Below, one piece after another: positions 16,596 through 25,544 of a stretch of DNA of 64,000 nucleotides. The stretch covers positions 4,488,049 through 4,552,048 of the forward strand of contig NZ_LZNS01000001.1 of the NCBI RefSeq assembly GCF_001984575.1. The letters run 5' to 3'. A program made the translations under genes and the position numbers. Source of the DNA: Streptomyces sp. MP131-18. GTDB lineage: Bacteria > Actinomycetota > Actinomycetes > Streptomycetales > Streptomycetaceae. Each line of letters starts with the position of its first letter. Positions within the stretch are counted from its first letter, which is position 1. A model generated the notes under the pieces. That model made no database searches and was not told where the DNA came from. It saw only the letters and a list, made by a program, of their open reading frames with translations.

Positions 16596-17801
16596 TCAGC
16601 CGACCTGGAGCAGGTTGCTCGTGGTGCTGCTGCCCGGGTTGCTGATGGTGCCCGCCGCGTCCGCGACCAGCGCGTTGCGGACGGCGGCCGGTGAGGCGCC
16701 GGGGTTCTCGGCGAGGTGGAGGGCGGCGGCCCCGGCGACGTGCGGGGAGGCCATGGAGGTGCCGGAAATGGTGTTCCTGGCGGTGTCGCCGGTGCTCCAG
16801 GCGGACGTGATGCTGGTGCCGGGGGCGTAGATGTCCACGACGGAGCCGATGTTGGAGAAGCTGGACCTGGCGTCGGTGCTGGTGCTCGACGCGACGGTGA
16901 TGGCTTCCGCCACGCGGGCCGGGGAGTAACTGCTCGCGTTGGCGCCGTAGTTGTTGCCCGCGGCCACGGCGAAGGTCACGCCGGAGGCGATGGAGGCGCG
17001 GACCGCGGCGTCGATGGTGGTGTTGGCGCCGCCGCCGAGGCTGAGGTTGGCGACGGAGGGTCCTTCGGCGTTGGCGGTGATCCACTCGACGCCGCCGGCG
17101 ACGGACGCGGTGGTGCCGGAGCCGGAGTTGTTCAGGACCCTGACGGAGACGAGGTCGGCGTCCTTGGCGACGCCGTAGGAGGCGCCGGCCGCGGTGCCGG
17201 CGACGTGGGTGCCGTGGCCGTGGCCGTCGCTGCCGTTGCCGCCGAAGGCGTCGAAGCCGAAGGAGGCCCGGCCCTCGAAGTCGACGTGCGAGTAGCGGAT
17301 TCCGGTGTCGACGACGTAGACGGTCACGCCGTCGCCGCCGTGGTCCGGGTAGGTGTAGGAGTCGTCCAGGGGCAGGTTGGCCTGGTCGATACGGTCCAGG
17401 CCCCAGGACGGCGGGTCGGTCTGGGTGGCGGCGACCCGCACGGTCTCGTTCTGCACGACCTCGGCGACGGCGGGGTCGGCGGCGAGGGCCAGGGCCTCCG
17501 CCTCGGTGGCCGTCACGGCGTAGCCGTTGAGGGTCTGTTCGAAGGTGTCGGTGACCTCGGCGCCGTAACGATCCGCCAGTCTCTCGGCGCGGGCCGAGCC
17601 GGCGTCGAGTGCCGACTCTTCGAGCAGAACGATGTAGCTGTCGTCGATCGTGCCGGGCGCGTCGGCGTTGGCTATGAGCGCGCGGGCGTCGGTGGCGGTG
17701 CCCTCCGCGTCGGCCGCGGCGGGCAGGGCGAGGCCGACACCGAGGGCGAGTGCCGCGGTGGTGGCCAGGGCGGCCGAACGGGTGGTACGCATCACTGTCA
17801 T
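16596..17801 (-). CDS. Secreted S8 family serine peptidase (subtilase) with inhibitor I9 propeptide
   Basis: This 401-residue exported protease has a Sec-type signal in the first ~30 residues (ending near ALPAAADAEG). An I9-type propeptide spans about 40-115 (DSYIVLLEES and NGYAVTATEAEA). The mature subtilisin domain begins at TQTDPPSWGLDRIDQ. The triad is Asp in YVVDTGIRYSH (near 163), His in GHGTHVAGT (near 197) and Ser in SGTSMASPHVAG (near 347). This is the layout of streptomycete alkaline proteases. The ATG at 17801 follows GAGGAGG by about nine bases. No accessory C-terminal domain is present. Confidence 0.93.
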   Translation of the reverse strand: MTVMRTTRSAALATTAALALGVGLALPAAADAEGTATDARALIANADAPGTIDDSYIVLLEESALDAGSARAERLADRYGAEVTDTFEQTLNGYAVTATEAEALALAADPAVAEVVQNETVRVAATQTDPPSWGLDRIDQANLPLDDSYTYPDHGGDGVTVYVVDTGIRYSHVDFEGRASFGFDAFGGNGSDGHGHGTHVAGTAAGASYGVAKDADLVSVRVLNNSGSGTTASVAGGVEWITANAEGPSVANLSLGGGANTTIDAAVRASIASGVTFAVAAGNNYGANASSYSPARVAEAITVASSTSTDARSSFSNIGSVVDIYAPGTSITSAWSTGDTARNTISGTSMASPHVAGAAALHLAENPGASPAAVRNALVADAAGTISNPGSSTTSNLLQVG

Positions 17802-18539
17802 CGAGGGGTCCTCCTCATCGGTGGTGCGCGGGAGTTGGAGCAGGACTGCGCTGAGTGGATCTGAACATGACAGCTCAGAGGCCGTCAGCACGAAAGATTC
17901 GCCCAGGCAGAGGAATCCGGCAAGGGCGCATCCCCGGATGACATTGGTTTGTCATGCGAATGTCACGCCGGGGAGCGTGCGGGAAACATGCCCGTCACAG
18001 GCGTTCGGGCACGGCGATGCCGGGCGGGGGCCGGCCACGGTGCCGGGTGCGCGCCGTCGGCTGTGGAGGGAACGGCCGGTCGGCGGCCGCGTCCCCGCCG
18101 TCCGCCCCGGGAACTGCTCGGGGAACGCGGCGAAGTGCGAGGCCAGCGCGCACGGATACCCGGCGAGCCGGTGCCGCCCGCCGGTCCGGGCCGCCGTATC
18201 GGCGACCGCCCCGCCGCACGCGTCCGGACGCGCCCCGGGGGCCCGTTCGGCGGGCGCGGGCGGCAGCGCCGGGCGGGGTGGGCCGGGGCCCGGTGCGCGA
18301 GGAAACGGATGTGGGCATGGGCGTACGGGAGATGGACGCCGGTGTTGCCGCCGGGGACACCATCCGGTCGACATCGCGCACGTAATCCCGCGTACGCGAG
18401 GCCGACGGATCGGCGTACGCGACGGCGCCGTCGCGGGGCCGTCGCGTGGCCGTGCCGGTGACCGTCCCGCGGTGCCGCGAGCCGCTTTCCGGGTGGGACA
18501 ATGGGCGCGTCAGTCATCACCTGAAGGAAGTGCCGAACA
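17802..18539. other. 738-bp intergenic region between divergent subtilase and lysS
   Basis: It must hold the promoters of the divergently transcribed peptidase and lysS genes. GCGTACGC occurs twice near 18395-18422, separated by about 13 bases. Several open frames cross it, but all are compositionally like non-coding high-GC DNA and none has a ribosome site with a plausible protein. I see no gene, tRNA or recognisable riboswitch. Confidence 0.5.
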
Positions 18540-20282
18540 GTGGCTCCAATCAGCCCGGAGGCCGACTGGGTCTCCCGACTCGCGGACGAGGTCATCGCCG
18601 AGGCGGAGCGCCGCGCGCCCGGCAAACCCGTCGTGTGCGCCTCGGGAATCAGCCCGTCCGGGCCGATTCACCTGGGCAACCTGCGCGAGCTCATGGTGCC
18701 CCACCTCGTCGCCGACGAGATCAAGCGGCGCGGCATTCCCTGCGAGCACCTGCTGTCCTGGGACGACTACGACCGGTTCCGCAAGGTTCCGGCGGACATC
18801 GACCCGGCGTGGCAGGAGCACATCGGCAAGCCGCTGACCTCGGTGCCCGCCCCGCCCGGCAGTACCCACCCCAACTGGGCCGAGCACTTCAAGGCGCCGC
18901 TGGTCGCCGCCCTCGCCGAACTGGGCATCGAGGTACGGGCGGTCAGCCAGACCGCGCAGTACGGCGCGGGCGCCTACCGGGACCAGATCCTGTTCGCGAT
19001 GCGGGAACGGCGCCGGATCGACGCCGTGCTCGCGCGGTACCGCACCAAGCAGGCCGGACAGGACACCGACCCGGCGGACGTGGCCGACGAGGCCGAGCGG
19101 GCGGCGGTCGAGGGCTCGGGCGCCGCGGTGGAGGACGACGGCAGCGCGGGCAGCGCCGGGTACTACCCGTACAAGCCGTACTGCTCCGTGTGCGAACGCG
19201 ACACCACGACGGTGACCGCGTACGACGACGGGACGACCGAGCTGAGCTACACCTGCGCCTGCGGGCACGGCGAGACGGTCAAGCTGTCGGAGCACCGGCG
19301 CGGCAAGCTGGTGTGGAAGGTCGACTGGCCGATGCGCTGGGCCTACGAGGGCGTGATCTTCGAGCCCTCGGGCGTCGACCACCACTCACCTGGCTCCTCG
19401 TGGGTCGTGGGCGGGCAGCTGGTGTCGGAGATCTTCGGCGGCACGCGGCCGATCGGCCCGATGTACGCGTTCGTCGGGATCACCGGCATGTCCAAGATGT
19501 CGAGTTCGAAGGGCCGGGTGCCGACCGCGGCGGACGCGCTGAAGATCCTGGAGGCGCCGGTACTGCGCTGGCTCTACGCGCGCCGCAAGCCGAGTCAGTC
19601 GTTCAAGATCGCGTTCGACGGCGAGATCCAGCGGACCTACGACGAGTGGGACGCGCTGGGCCGCCGGGTCGCCGGGGGCACGGCGCAGCCGGCCGACGCC
19701 GCCGCGCACCGCAGGGCCGTGGGCACGGCGGCGGGCGCGCTGCCCGCGACGCCGCGTCCGCTGCCGTACCGCATGCTCGCCTCCGTGGTGGACATCACCA
19801 CCGGGGACGAGGAGCAGACGCTGCGCATCCTGAGCGACCTGGACCCCGCGCACCCGATCAGCTCGCTTGACCAGACCCGGCCGCGCCTCGACCGGGCGGC
19901 GCACTGGGTGGCGACGCAGCTGCCCGCGGAGCAGCGCACGCAGGTGCGCGGCGAGCCGGACGGCGAACTGCTCGCGTCGCTCGGCGAGCGGCAGCGGGAG
20001 TCGCTGCGGCTGCTGCGCGAGGGGCTTGACGACCACTGGTCGCTCGACGGCCTGACGACGCTGGTCTACGGCGTGCCGAAGGCACAGGCGGGGCTCGCGC
20101 AGGACGCGAAGCCGACTCCGGAGCTGAAGGCGGCGCAGCGGGAGTTCTTCGCGCTGCTGTACCGGCTGCTGGTGGGGCGGGAGACCGGCCCGCGGCTGCC
20201 GACGCTGCTGCTCGCGGTCGGGGCCGGCCGGGTGCGGACGCTGCTGGGCGGGTCCGGGTCCGGGTCCGGTGCGGGGCGCTAA
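18540..20282 (+). CDS. lysS: Lysine--tRNA ligase, class I
   Basis: This 580-residue synthetase of the class I (archaeal-type) LysRS family charges tRNA-Lys. The HIGH-equivalent is IHLGNLREL near residue 44 and the KMSKS-equivalent is MSKMSSSKGR near residue 318. A cysteine cluster (CSVCERDTT and later CACG), near 215-245, resembles a zinc ribbon. A C-terminal helical anticodon-binding domain follows. The GTG start has GGAAG upstream. Class I LysRS occurs in many streptomycetes, often beside a class II enzyme elsewhere. Its stop codon overlaps that of the convergent DUF2637 gene. Confidence 0.95.
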   Translation: MAPISPEADWVSRLADEVIAEAERRAPGKPVVCASGISPSGPIHLGNLRELMVPHLVADEIKRRGIPCEHLLSWDDYDRFRKVPADIDPAWQEHIGKPLTSVPAPPGSTHPNWAEHFKAPLVAALAELGIEVRAVSQTAQYGAGAYRDQILFAMRERRRIDAVLARYRTKQAGQDTDPADVADEAERAAVEGSGAAVEDDGSAGSAGYYPYKPYCSVCERDTTTVTAYDDGTTELSYTCACGHGETVKLSEHRRGKLVWKVDWPMRWAYEGVIFEPSGVDHHSPGSSWVVGGQLVSEIFGGTRPIGPMYAFVGITGMSKMSSSKGRVPTAADALKILEAPVLRWLYARRKPSQSFKIAFDGEIQRTYDEWDALGRRVAGGTAQPADAAAHRRAVGTAAGALPATPRPLPYRMLASVVDITTGDEEQTLRILSDLDPAHPISSLDQTRPRLDRAAHWVATQLPAEQRTQVRGEPDGELLASLGERQRESLRLLREGLDDHWSLDGLTTLVYGVPKAQAGLAQDAKPTPELKAAQREFFALLYRLLVGRETGPRLPTLLLAVGAGRVRTLLGGSGSGSGAGR

Positions 20283-21694
20283 CCGCCGGTGCCCATCTCG
20301 GCGTTGTAGCGCTCGCGGAAGCCGCGGGTGAACTCGCGCAGGTACGCCTCGCTGAGCAGTGAGCCGTCGGCGTCGGTGGTGCCGTGGCGCTGGTGCAGGA
20401 AGCGGGAGAGCTGGCGGGCGTTGGGGTGGGCGCCCTGCTCCAGTATGTATTCGCGGTAGGCGGTGTAGAACGCGTCGCCCGGCGCGGCGCCGGAGCCGTT
20501 CGCGGCCGGCTCCTCGGGCCGGGCGCGCGGCGGGGGTTCGGGGGCCGGTTCCGGCGCGGGCTCCGCTTCGAGCCGGAGTTGCGGCTCTTCCGCGGTGCGC
20601 TGTCCCACGGGGTAGCCGGGGGTGCTGCCCAGGTTCCGCCGCCGCCCCGGGCTCACGGGCACGGTGACCTGCGCAGCGTCCGGCACGGCGGCCGGTTCCG
20701 GTTCCGGTTCCGGTGCGGGCTGGGTGGCCTGGGTGGTCGGCCAGGCGTGGGGGGCGGTGCCGTTCGCAGCGGGCTGGGCGAGGTGCGGCGCGGCGGCCGG
20801 TTCCGGTTCCGGTTCCGGTGCGGGCTGGGTGGCCTGGGTGGTCGGCCAGGCGTGGGGGGCGGTGCCGTTCGCAGCCGGCTGGGTCAGGTGCGGCGTGGTG
20901 AACCAGGCCGGGACGGCCGTGTCCTGCCGCGGCTCGGCGGGTACGCCGCCCGGCCGCGCGGGCTCCTCGGCCGGCAGCGCCTGCGGCGCCGGGCCGGGCA
21001 GGGCGGCCGGGGCGCCCGCGGCGGCGAGCCCCGCCGGGGCGGTCTCGCGCAGCGGAACGCCGTAGCGGGCGAGCTTCAGCGGCATGCGCGCCTCGACGGG
21101 CGCCCGGCGGCGCCAGGCCCGCCCGTAGGAGGCGCGCAGCTGTGCCTGGTAGACGAGGCGGTCGCGTTCCATGCTGATGACCTCCTCGTAGGAGCGCAGC
21201 TCCCACAGCTTCATCCGCCGCCAGAGCCGGAAGGTGGGGACGGGCGAGAGGAACCAGCGCCAGATCCGCACGCCCTCCATGTGTTTGTCGGCGGTGATGT
21301 CGGCGACCCGCCCGATCGCGTGCCGGGCGGCCTCGACGGTGATGACGAACAGCACCGGGATGATCCCGTGCATGCAGACCGCCAGCGGGTCGCCCCAGGC
21401 GGAGGCGGCGTTGAACGCGATGGTGGCGGCGGTCAGCAGCCAGGCGCTCTGCCGCAGCAGCGGGAACGGGATGCGCAGCCAGGTCAGCAGCAGGTCGAGG
21501 GAGAGGAGGACGACGATGCCCGCGTCGATGCCGATGGGGAAGAAGGGCGCGAACGCGCCGAAGTCCTTGCGCTCCGCGAGGTCGCGCACCGCGGCGTAGG
21601 AGCCGGCGAAGCCGATGGCGGCGATCACCACGGCTCCGGCCAGGACGACGCCGACGAGTATGCGGTGTGAGCGTGTCAGCTTGATCGCGGCCAC
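20279..21694 (-). CDS. DUF2637 membrane protein with long Pro/Ala/Glu-rich C-terminal region
   Basis: This is a 471-residue protein of unknown function. Four hydrophobic segments lie in the first ~125 residues (about 12-32, 48-70, 79-96 and 105-121) and match DUF2637. A basic, Trp-rich linker (WRWFLSPVPTFRLWRRMK) follows. A long disordered region then contains a 35-residue unit in tandem. The C-terminal ~65 residues (FYTAYREYILEQGAHPNARQ onward) look like a small helical DNA-binding-type domain. The GTG at 21694 is preceded by GGGAGGG. The topology suggests a membrane-tethered regulator, but this is inference. Confidence 0.85.
   Translation of the reverse strand: MAAIKLTRSHRILVGVVLAGAVVIAAIGFAGSYAAVRDLAERKDFGAFAPFFPIGIDAGIVVLLSLDLLLTWLRIPFPLLRQSAWLLTAATIAFNAASAWGDPLAVCMHGIIPVLFVITVEAARHAIGRVADITADKHMEGVRIWRWFLSPVPTFRLWRRMKLWELRSYEEVISMERDRLVYQAQLRASYGRAWRRRAPVEARMPLKLARYGVPLRETAPAGLAAAGAPAALPGPAPQALPAEEPARPGGVPAEPRQDTAVPAWFTTPHLTQPAANGTAPHAWPTTQATQPAPEPEPEPAAAPHLAQPAANGTAPHAWPTTQATQPAPEPEPEPAAVPDAAQVTVPVSPGRRRNLGSTPGYPVGQRTAEEPQLRLEAEPAPEPAPEPPPRARPEEPAANGSGAAPGDAFYTAYREYILEQGAHPNARQLSRFLHQRHGTTDADGSLLSEAYLREFTRGFRERYNAEMGTGG
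20689..20898. repeat. Two tandem 105-bp units inside the DUF2637 gene
   Basis: Positions 20689-20793 and 20794-20898 are nearly identical. Each encodes a 35-residue unit containing QPAANGTAPHAWPTTQATQP and a PEPEPEP run. The near identity at DNA level indicates a recent in-frame duplication, or one kept uniform by conversion. Copy number may vary between strains. Confidence 0.92.
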
Positions 21695-21838
21695 GCGCGG
21701 TCCCTCCCGGACTCGACTGGGAATGCTTTCGCGGCCCAAGACTGGCACACCTGTGCGGACATGGCCGCGCCCCGCCCTTATCGTCCGGGAATGGGCGGGG
21801 CGTTGACGGGGCGTCGGGGCCGGCCGCCGCGGTGCCCG

Positions 21839-22645
21839 TCAGAGGTCGTCGTTGCTCGGTGGCTCGTCGCCCTGCCCGCCGTCGGCCTCCTCCTGCTCCT
21901 CCTGCCCCTCCTGCTGCTCCTCGCCGCCCTCGTCGTCCGCCGCGCCCTCGGTGGCGTCTACCGCGGCGACCGCCTCGCGGGCCGCGGTCTCGGCGGCCTC
22001 GCGCACGCTGTCGGCGCCGGGCATGTCGTCGCCCTCGAAGCCGGCGCCGGAGTAGTCCACGGTGACGACGACGTTGCCGGTGCGGGCGACGACCCGGTGC
22101 TGCCGGTAGTCCTGCTCGCCGTCCTCCGCCTCCTTCGTCACCGAGTAGCCCATGGTGACGGCCGCGTCGCCGGTCTCGGCGAGCTCGGCCGACTCCACGT
22201 CCCGGTTGGCGTCGTCGCCCGAGACCTCCTCGGCCATCTGCTGGAGGTACTCCCCGGCGCGCTCGTCGCCGCTGCCGATGGAGAGGTCGGAGTCGAAACG
22301 GCGCAGCGCCACGGTCAGCGAACGGAACTGGTAGTCGTCCAGGCCGCTCCACAGGCAGGCGCCCGAGGCGGAGGTGTCGCTGGAGCTGAGCGTCTCGCCG
22401 GCCGCGGGGTCGGCCTCGGGGACCGTCTGCCCGACCGTCTCCTCGCCGACCGTCGAGCAGGGCTCGGGCAGGGTGGCGAACCGGACCGGGTCGGGGGTCG
22501 GCGAGGCGGACGGGGCCGGTTCGTCGTCCGTGGTGTCGTCGCCCGAGTCGGATGAGCAGCCGGCGACGAGCAGTACGGGCAGGGCCGACCACGCGAGTGC
22601 GCGCACGGCGAATCGCGAGGTGGGCCGCGAGGCTTTACGGTCCAT
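21839..22645 (-). CDS. DUF3558-type lipoprotein
   Basis: This is a 268-residue exported lipoprotein. The signal ends in a lipobox, LLVAGC, near residues 25-30. A Ser/Asp/Pro-rich linker follows, then a domain with LPEPCSTVGEE and a second cysteine in GACLW that fit the DUF3558 pattern. The last 40 residues are almost entirely Glu, Gln, Asp and Gly, giving a highly acidic tail. The downstream neighbour on the other side of its promoter encodes a shorter paralogue. Function unknown; cell-surface location is inferred from the lipobox. Confidence 0.84.
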   Translation of the reverse strand: MDRKASRPTSRFAVRALAWSALPVLLVAGCSSDSGDDTTDDEPAPSASPTPDPVRFATLPEPCSTVGEETVGQTVPEADPAAGETLSSSDTSASGACLWSGLDDYQFRSLTVALRRFDSDLSIGSGDERAGEYLQQMAEEVSGDDANRDVESAELAETGDAAVTMGYSVTKEAEDGEQDYRQHRVVARTGNVVVTVDYSGAGFEGDDMPGADSVREAAETAAREAVAAVDATEGAADDEGGEEQQEGQEEQEEADGGQGDEPPSNDDL

Positions 22646-22725
22646 GTTTTCTTCGCTCCAGTTACCGGTTACGTTGCCAGGCCACGGTACGCCCGGCCGC
22701 GGGTGCGGCCGGGGCAGGCGCGCGC

Positions 22726-23409
22726 TCAGCCGTCGAGGCCCTCCGCGAGGTGTTGTGCCACGGTCTGCGTTCGCTGCTGTAGCTGAGTGCTGTCCAGCGG
22801 GAGATCGGTCAGGGGGGTCGACACGGTGTAGGTGACGGTGACGATCACGTTCGCATTGCGGAACGCCAGGGTGATCTCCCGGCGTTCGCCCGGGTCGGTG
22901 CCGGTCTGCCGGTCGTCGATGAACGCGGCCTGGCCGATGCCGTCGAGGGTCCTGGGGGCGCCGGTGTCCTCGGCCGGGGGCGTGGCGGCGGGGAGACCGG
23001 CGTCGGCGGCGCGTTCCTCGAAGTCGAGTGCGGCCTGGTCGTCGTCGCTGACGTCCGGGTCGTAGGAGATGACGCGCTGGAAATCCACGGCCAGCCGCTG
23101 GGTGCCGGAGTCGGCGGTGTTGTTCCACTCGCACCCGACGCGGCGACCGGTGTCGTAGGTCACCATCGGCTCGCCCGCGTACACCTCGGCCTCGGCCCCG
23201 GGCAGCAGGTCGCGCAGCGTGTCACCGTTGACCGCGCCGCACGGCTCGGGCAGGCCCGAGTACCTGCCGGGCTGGGCGGAGCCCTGCGAGCCCCCGGGGG
23301 TGCCGGAGTCCGCCGTGTCGTCGGCATCGCCGTCGGCGGTACAGGCGGCGAACCCGCATACGGCGGCCAGGGCGAGCCCGGCCCACCTCACGGCCATCGT
23401 GCGCTGCAC
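22726..23409 (-). CDS. DUF3558-type lipoprotein, shorter paralogue
   Basis: The 227-residue product starts at a GTG with GGGAGG nine bases upstream. The signal sequence ends in GFAACTADG, where the cysteine would be lipidated. LPEPCGAVNGDT and VGCEWNN repeat the Cys-containing landmarks of the neighbouring gene, so the two are tandem paralogues with little overall identity. The acidic tail is absent here. The genes are 80 bases apart in the same direction, and this one is upstream. Confidence 0.84.
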   Translation of the reverse strand: MQRTMAVRWAGLALAAVCGFAACTADGDADDTADSGTPGGSQGSAQPGRYSGLPEPCGAVNGDTLRDLLPGAEAEVYAGEPMVTYDTGRRVGCEWNNTADSGTQRLAVDFQRVISYDPDVSDDDQAALDFEERAADAGLPAATPPAEDTGAPRTLDGIGQAAFIDDRQTGTDPGERREITLAFRNANVIVTVTYTVSTPLTDLPLDSTQLQQRTQTVAQHLAEGLDG

Positions 23410-23533
23410 GCGTCGCCTCCCAGGTTTCCTCGGCATCACTCGCGGCACAGGACCATGTCTACCGCAGAGATCAGCCGCCCGTCCGCCCAAGGACAGCGGT
23501 ACGGGGGGCTATGCCGGGAATCTTCCCGGAGCG

Positions 23534-24151
23534 TCAGGGCCAGACCAGGCAGTACGGCTGGTGGCCGGCCTCGTGGAGGCGGCGGGAGAAGTCCTGCCAC
23601 TCGTTGAGCAGCTTGTAGACGCCGAACGCGTCGCTCGGGCCGCTGCGGTCGGGGACCGTCGACCAGATGAACGCGGCGGCGCCGACGGTCTCGTCGCCGA
23701 TGCCGCGCAGGGGGTCCACCACGGTTGTGGGCAATTTCACCACGGCGTAGTCGGGGTGCAGCACGACCAGCTCCAGCGGGGGCACGCGGTGCAGCGGTAT
23801 GCCCTCGATACCGGTGAGCACCATCGCCGCCATCGTCTCCGGCTTGATGCGCGTGAACATGCCCTGCCCCAGCTCGTCCCCGCCCAGCTCCTCCGGCCGC
23901 ATCGACAGCGGCACGCGGGCCGCGGTGGCCCCGTCCGGGGCGCCGAAGTACTTGTAGGTCACGGCCATTCGGCCGCCTCGGCCACGGAACTCGAAATCGC
24001 CGTTCTCCGCCTTCCGGCGGTGCCGTCCGCGTCGGGACCGTGCGCGCGGCGTGGGCTCAGGACCGACGCCCCCGGTTCCCTCGCCGACGTCGCCTCCGCG
24101 CTGCATGTCACCACCTGACTGTTCGCGACCCCCGCCGCGCAACCCGATCAT
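23534..24151 (-). CDS. Conserved actinobacterial protein of unknown function
   Basis: This is a 205-residue protein I do not recognise beyond being conserved in streptomycetes next to hemL. The first ~55 residues are Arg/Gly-rich and poorly structured. The folded part begins MAVTYKYFGAPDGA and ends in QPYCLVWP, with no membrane segment. I use the ATG at 24151 because GGGGAGG lies upstream; the ATG that opens MAVTYKYF is an alternative. It diverges from hemL with a 73-base gap, so they may share a regulatory region. Confidence 0.75.
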   Translation of the reverse strand: MIGLRGGGREQSGGDMQRGGDVGEGTGGVGPEPTPRARSRRGRHRRKAENGDFEFRGRGGRMAVTYKYFGAPDGATAARVPLSMRPEELGGDELGQGMFTRIKPETMAAMVLTGIEGIPLHRVPPLELVVLHPDYAVVKLPTTVVDPLRGIGDETVGAAAFIWSTVPDRSGPSDAFGVYKLLNEWQDFSRRLHEAGHQPYCLVWP

Positions 24152-24224
24152 CGTTTCAGACACCTCCCCCGCCAGACGGCTGCGAAACGCCCTGACACCG
24201 AGCTGTAAGGGGCTGAATGTCACC

Positions 24225-25544
24225 ATGGACCGCGTGACTCAATCCTATGAAGCCACAGTCTCCCAGACGCTCTTCGCCCGCGCCGCCCGCGTCACCCCCG
24301 GTGGCGTGAACTCTCCGGTCCGCGCCTACGGCGCCGTGGGCGGTACGCCCCGGTTCATGGTCTCCGGTTCCGGTCCGTACCTCACCGATGCGGATGGCCG
24401 GGAATATGTGGATCTGGTGTGCTCGTGGGGGCCGATGATCCTGGGCCACGCCCATCCCGCCGTCACCGAGGCGGCGCTCGCCGCCGTCGCGCGCGGCACC
24501 TCCTTCGGCACGCCCACGCCGGGCGAGGTCGAGCTGGCCGAGGAGATCGTCGCCCGCGTGACGCCGGTGGACCGGGTGCGCCTGGTCTCCTCCGGCACCG
24601 AGGCCACCATGTCCGCGATCCGGCTGGCCCGCGGATTCACGGGCCGCGCCAAGGTGATCAAGTTCGCGGGCTGCTACCACGGGCACGTCGACGCGCTGCT
24701 CGCCGCCGCAGGCTCCGGCGTCGCCACGTTCGGCCTGCCCGACACGCCCGGCGTCACCGGCGCCCAGGCCGGCGAGACGGTCGTGCTGCCCTACAACGAC
24801 CTGCCGGCCGTGCGCGCCGCCTTCGCGGCGCACCCGGGCGAGATCGCCTGCGTGATCACCGAGGCGGTGCCGGGCAACATGGGGGTCGTGCCGCCGCGCG
24901 AGGGCTTCAACCAGGGGCTTGCCGACCTGTGCCGCGAGCACGGCGCGCTGCTGATCTCCGACGAGGTGATGACGGGCTTCCGCGTCGGCCGGCAGGGCTG
25001 GTACGGCATCGAGGGCGTCGTGCCCGACCTGATCACCTTCGGCAAGGTGATGGGCGGCGGCTTCCCCGCCGCGGCCTTCGGCGGGCGCGCCGAGGTGATG
25101 GCGCAGCTGGCCCCGGCCGGGCCCGTCTACCAGGCGGGGACGCTCTCGGGGAACCCGGTGGCCGTCGCGGCCGGCCTCGCGCAGCTGCGGCTGCTCGACG
25201 ACGCGGCGTACGCGCGGCTGGACGCGGTCTCCGCCGAACTGCGCGCGCTGGTCGGGCAGGCGCTGGCCGGGGCGGGCGTCGCGCACACGGTGTCGGCCGC
25301 GGGCAACATGTTCTCCGTGTTCTTCCGGGAGGGCGCCGTCACGGACTTCGCCTCCGCGAAGGCGCAGGAGACGCACCGCTTCACGGCCTTCTTCCACGCG
25401 ATGCTCGCGGGCGGCGTGCACCTGCCGCCGTCCGCGTTCGAGGCGTGGTTCGTCTCCACCGCGCACGACGCGCGGGCCATGGAACGCATCGCCGCCGCGC
25501 TGCCGGCCGCGGCCAGGGCGGCGGCCGAGGCCGGCGCGTCATGA
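24225..25544 (+). CDS. hemL: Glutamate-1-semialdehyde 2,1-aminomutase
   Basis: HemL converts glutamate-1-semialdehyde, the HemA product, to 5-aminolevulinate with pyridoxal phosphate. The 439-residue enzyme shows RVTPGGVNSPVRAYG near the start, VSSGTEATMSAIRLAR near 125, YHGHVDALL near 150 and ISDEVMTGFRVG near 245. The PLP lysine is in TFGKVMGGG near residue 273. Its partners hemA, C, D and B lie about 10 kb to the left rather than adjacent. It overlaps the phosphatase gene by ATGA. Confidence 0.97.
   Translation: MDRVTQSYEATVSQTLFARAARVTPGGVNSPVRAYGAVGGTPRFMVSGSGPYLTDADGREYVDLVCSWGPMILGHAHPAVTEAALAAVARGTSFGTPTPGEVELAEEIVARVTPVDRVRLVSSGTEATMSAIRLARGFTGRAKVIKFAGCYHGHVDALLAAAGSGVATFGLPDTPGVTGAQAGETVVLPYNDLPAVRAAFAAHPGEIACVITEAVPGNMGVVPPREGFNQGLADLCREHGALLISDEVMTGFRVGRQGWYGIEGVVPDLITFGKVMGGGFPAAAFGGRAEVMAQLAPAGPVYQAGTLSGNPVAVAAGLAQLRLLDDAAYARLDAVSAELRALVGQALAGAGVAHTVSAAGNMFSVFFREGAVTDFASAKAQETHRFTAFFHAMLAGGVHLPPSAFEAWFVSTAHDARAMERIAAALPAAARAAAEAGAS

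Noticed and set aside
17952..18539. Several open frames between the subtilase and lysS
   Set aside because: Low-complexity translations on both strands, no ribosome site and no recognisable domain; treated as intergenic.
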